Shown here: piece by piece, positions 6,105 to 7,117 of the stretch
Layout: the number at the start of each line of letters is the position of its first letter
How positions within the stretch are numbered: the first letter of the stretch is position 1
From: Helicobacteraceae bacterium
GTDB taxonomy: Bacteria; Campylobacterota; Campylobacteria; Campylobacterales; SZUA-545
Direction of reading: 5' to 3'
Assembly (NCBI GenBank): GCA_031282285.1
Contig: JAITEA010000041.1
Location: forward strand, 1-7,117
DNA: 7,117 nt
Made by a program: the position numbers and the translations under genes
Notes under the pieces: generated by a model
Databases searched by the model: none
What the model was told of the DNA's origin: nothing
What the model saw: only the letters and a program-made list of their open reading frames with translations

Positions 6105-7024
6105 CGTTCGCTCCAGAAAGAATCGGAAGCGTATCTAAGCCCGTTATCGCTTAAGATCGTAACCACCGTTTCGTCCGCCGAGAGCGTTTTTGCCAGCCGC
6201 AAAGCGGCGAAAACATTGGCGCCGCTGCTGATCCCGACATAGATTCCAGCCTCTTTAGCCAGCCTGCGCGTCGCGGCGTACGCCTCTTCGGTGCTAACCT
6301 CGACAAACCTATCGATCAGCGTTTCGTCGAAAAAGCCGCTTTTTAGCGTACTGCGGAGGTGTTTCACGCCCTCGACGCCGTGAAAGGGCGAATCGGGCTG
6401 AACATTGATAGCGGTTATCTTTGGGTTTAGCTCTTTGAGCCGCTTCGCCGTCCCGCAAAAGGTTCCGCCCGTGCCGGACATAGCGATAAAATGGGTAACC
6501 TGCCCTTTGGTCTGATTCCATATCTCCGCGCCCGTGCCGTTGTAGTGGGCGAGCGGGTTTTGCGGGTTGTGATACTGGTTTGGGTAGAAGTATTTTTCAG
6601 GGTATTTTTCGGCTTCCTCTTTGGCGCGCAGGAACGCGCCGTCGCTGGAGGCGAGCGGATCGGTTTGCACGATCGCGGCGCCGTAATGGCTCAAAATCGC
6701 CTTGCGCTCTTGCGAGGCGTTGGCGGGCAGATACAAAACCACCTTGAAGCCAAGCGCCGCGCCGATCATCGCGTAGGCTATGCCCGTGTTGCCGCTCGTC
6801 GCGTCGATAATGGTTTTGTCTTTAGTCAGCGCGCCGCTTTTTATCCCGTCGAGCAGCATAGCTTTGGCGGCGCGATCTTTGATCGAACCGCCCGGGTTGA
6901 AAAACTCCGCTTTGGCGAATACTCTCGCGCCCGCGCTTGCGCTTGAAGCTGCGCTTGCGCCGCTTGCACCAAGTTTAATCTCTATCAACGGCGTGTCGCC
7001 GATCAAATCTATAATGCCCGCCAT
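6101..7024 (-). CDS. cysM: PLP-dependent cysteine synthase, CysM type
   Basis: Fold-type II PLP enzyme that replaces the acetyl or phosphate group of activated serine by sulfur. In a CysO system the sulfur donor is the carrier thiocarboxylate and the product a CysO-cysteine adduct. Seen in the 307 residues: NTPL-like GDTPL (9-13), PLP Lys49 in NPGGSIKDR, TSGNTG (76-81) for the substrate carboxylate, phosphate-binding SGTGGT (183-188), and GISSGAN (264-270). The segment EGVKHLRS places Arg224 where M. tuberculosis CysM has Arg220, which favours O-phosphoserine there; E. coli CysM also has arginines near this place, so the substrate stays open, and the SAT gene argues for O-acetylserine. Residues 19-33 are an Ala/Ser/Gly insert. 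It is the first gene of the operon, 30 bases downstream of a TATAAT box; its ribosome binding site is weak. A cystathionine beta-synthase role is unlikely given the neighbours. Confidence 0.92.
   Translation of the reverse strand: MAGIIDLIGDTPLIEIKLGASGASAASSASAGARVFAKAEFFNPGGSIKDRAAKAMLLDGIKSGALTKDKTIIDATSGNTGIAYAMIGAALGFKVVLYLPANASQERKAILSHYGAAIVQTDPLASSDGAFLRAKEEAEKYPEKYFYPNQYHNPQNPLAHYNGTGAEIWNQTKGQVTHFIAMSGTGGTFCGTAKRLKELNPKITAINVQPDSPFHGVEGVKHLRSTLKSGFFDETLIDRFVEVSTEEAYAATRRLAKEAGIYVGISSGANVFAALRLAKTLSADETVVTILSDNGLRYASDSFWSER
6926..6970 (-). repeat. Imperfect GCAAGC-type repeat coding an Ala/Ser/Gly loop in cysM
   Basis: The DNA for residues 19-33 of the cysteine synthase is built from variants of GCAAGC and GCGCAA and gives a run of Ala, Ser and Gly. 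It sits between the first strands of the fold, where the family varies in length, so it should be tolerated. Confidence 0.55.
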
Positions 7025-7117
7025 ACTGCCTAATCTCTATCGATTTTCTCGTGATTATAGCAAAACCGCGCTTAATCGCCGTTTAGCGCTTGATTGCGCG
7101 GATAGCCGTTTGCGCTA
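7025..7117. other. Upstream intergenic region
   Basis: Besides the promoter at 7054-7062 this edge region holds no gene I can support. TAGCGC (7084-7089) and GCGCTA (7112-7117) form a 6-base inverted repeat 22 bases apart, upstream of the promoter; it could be an operator half-site pair or chance, and the window ends there. Confidence 0.4.
7054..7062 (-). promoter_or_regulatory. Extended -10 promoter of the operon
   Basis: TGCTATAAT on the minus strand is a perfect TATAAT with the TG extension, preceded by a short T-run (TTTT). No TTGACA-like -35 is seen at 16-18 bases. Transcription would begin near 7047, leaving a leader of about 20 bases before the cysM ATG at 7024. This is the only good promoter I see for the eight genes. 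Confidence 0.7.

Noticed and set aside
6491..6946. Plus-strand open frame of about 151 codons opposite cysM
   Set aside because: Antisense shadow over PLP-site coding sequence; composition is arginine-rich and no family pattern is seen.
7084..7117. Operator or terminator from the inverted repeat TAGCGC/GCGCTA at the right edge
   Set aside because: Arms of six bases with a 22-base spacer in a sequence full of GCGC words are likely by chance, and the window ends at the second arm.

Overview
The window is almost entirely one minus-strand operon of eight tightly packed genes, read from right to left: a CysM-type cysteine synthase, a JAMM metallopeptidase (Mec-like), a CysO/MoaD-like sulfur carrier, a MoeZ-like E1 enzyme fused to a rhodanese, a family 2A encapsulin shell protein (SrpI type), its SufS-like cysteine desulfurase cargo, an EpsC/CysE-type serine acetyltransferase, and a TPR-repeat lipoprotein that runs off the left edge. 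The first seven are complete with intact catalytic motifs. The only intergenic gap inside the operon is 56 bases, directly before the shell gene; all other junctions overlap by 4 to 26 bases or are 3 bases apart.

The genes describe one sulfur circuit. The acetyltransferase makes O-acetylserine. MoeZ adenylates the carrier's Gly-Gly end and its rhodanese domain can bring sulfur to form a thiocarboxylate. CysM would join that sulfur to the activated serine, and the JAMM peptidase would release cysteine from the carrier. The cysteine desulfurase carries an extra N-terminal segment of about 85 residues typical of encapsulin cargo; inside the shell it would strip sulfur back off cysteine. Family 2A encapsulins of this kind have been linked to storage of elemental sulfur. 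The combination suggests that a protein-thiocarboxylate cysteine pathway and a sulfur-storing nanocompartment are run as one unit. The flow of sulfur between them is inference.

Layout: 7025-7117 is the upstream region with an extended -10 promoter (TGCTATAAT) and no clear -35; 5386-7024 holds cysM, mec and cysO; 4210-5382 moeZ; 4154-4209 a small hairpin and a strong ribosome binding site; 1783-4153 shell plus cargo, overlapping by 26 bases; 836-1798 the acetyltransferase; 1-848 the TPR lipoprotein, which starts inside the acetyltransferase gene. No rRNA, tRNA, CRISPR, insertion sequence or clear terminator is visible.

The organism is a bacterium of moderately high GC (mid-50s percent by eye) with an outer face that takes lipoproteins. 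The lone extended -10 without a -35 resembles Campylobacterota promoters, but the octamer GCGATCGC occurs at least nine times, as in HIP1-rich cyanobacteria. I cannot decide the phylum from this window.
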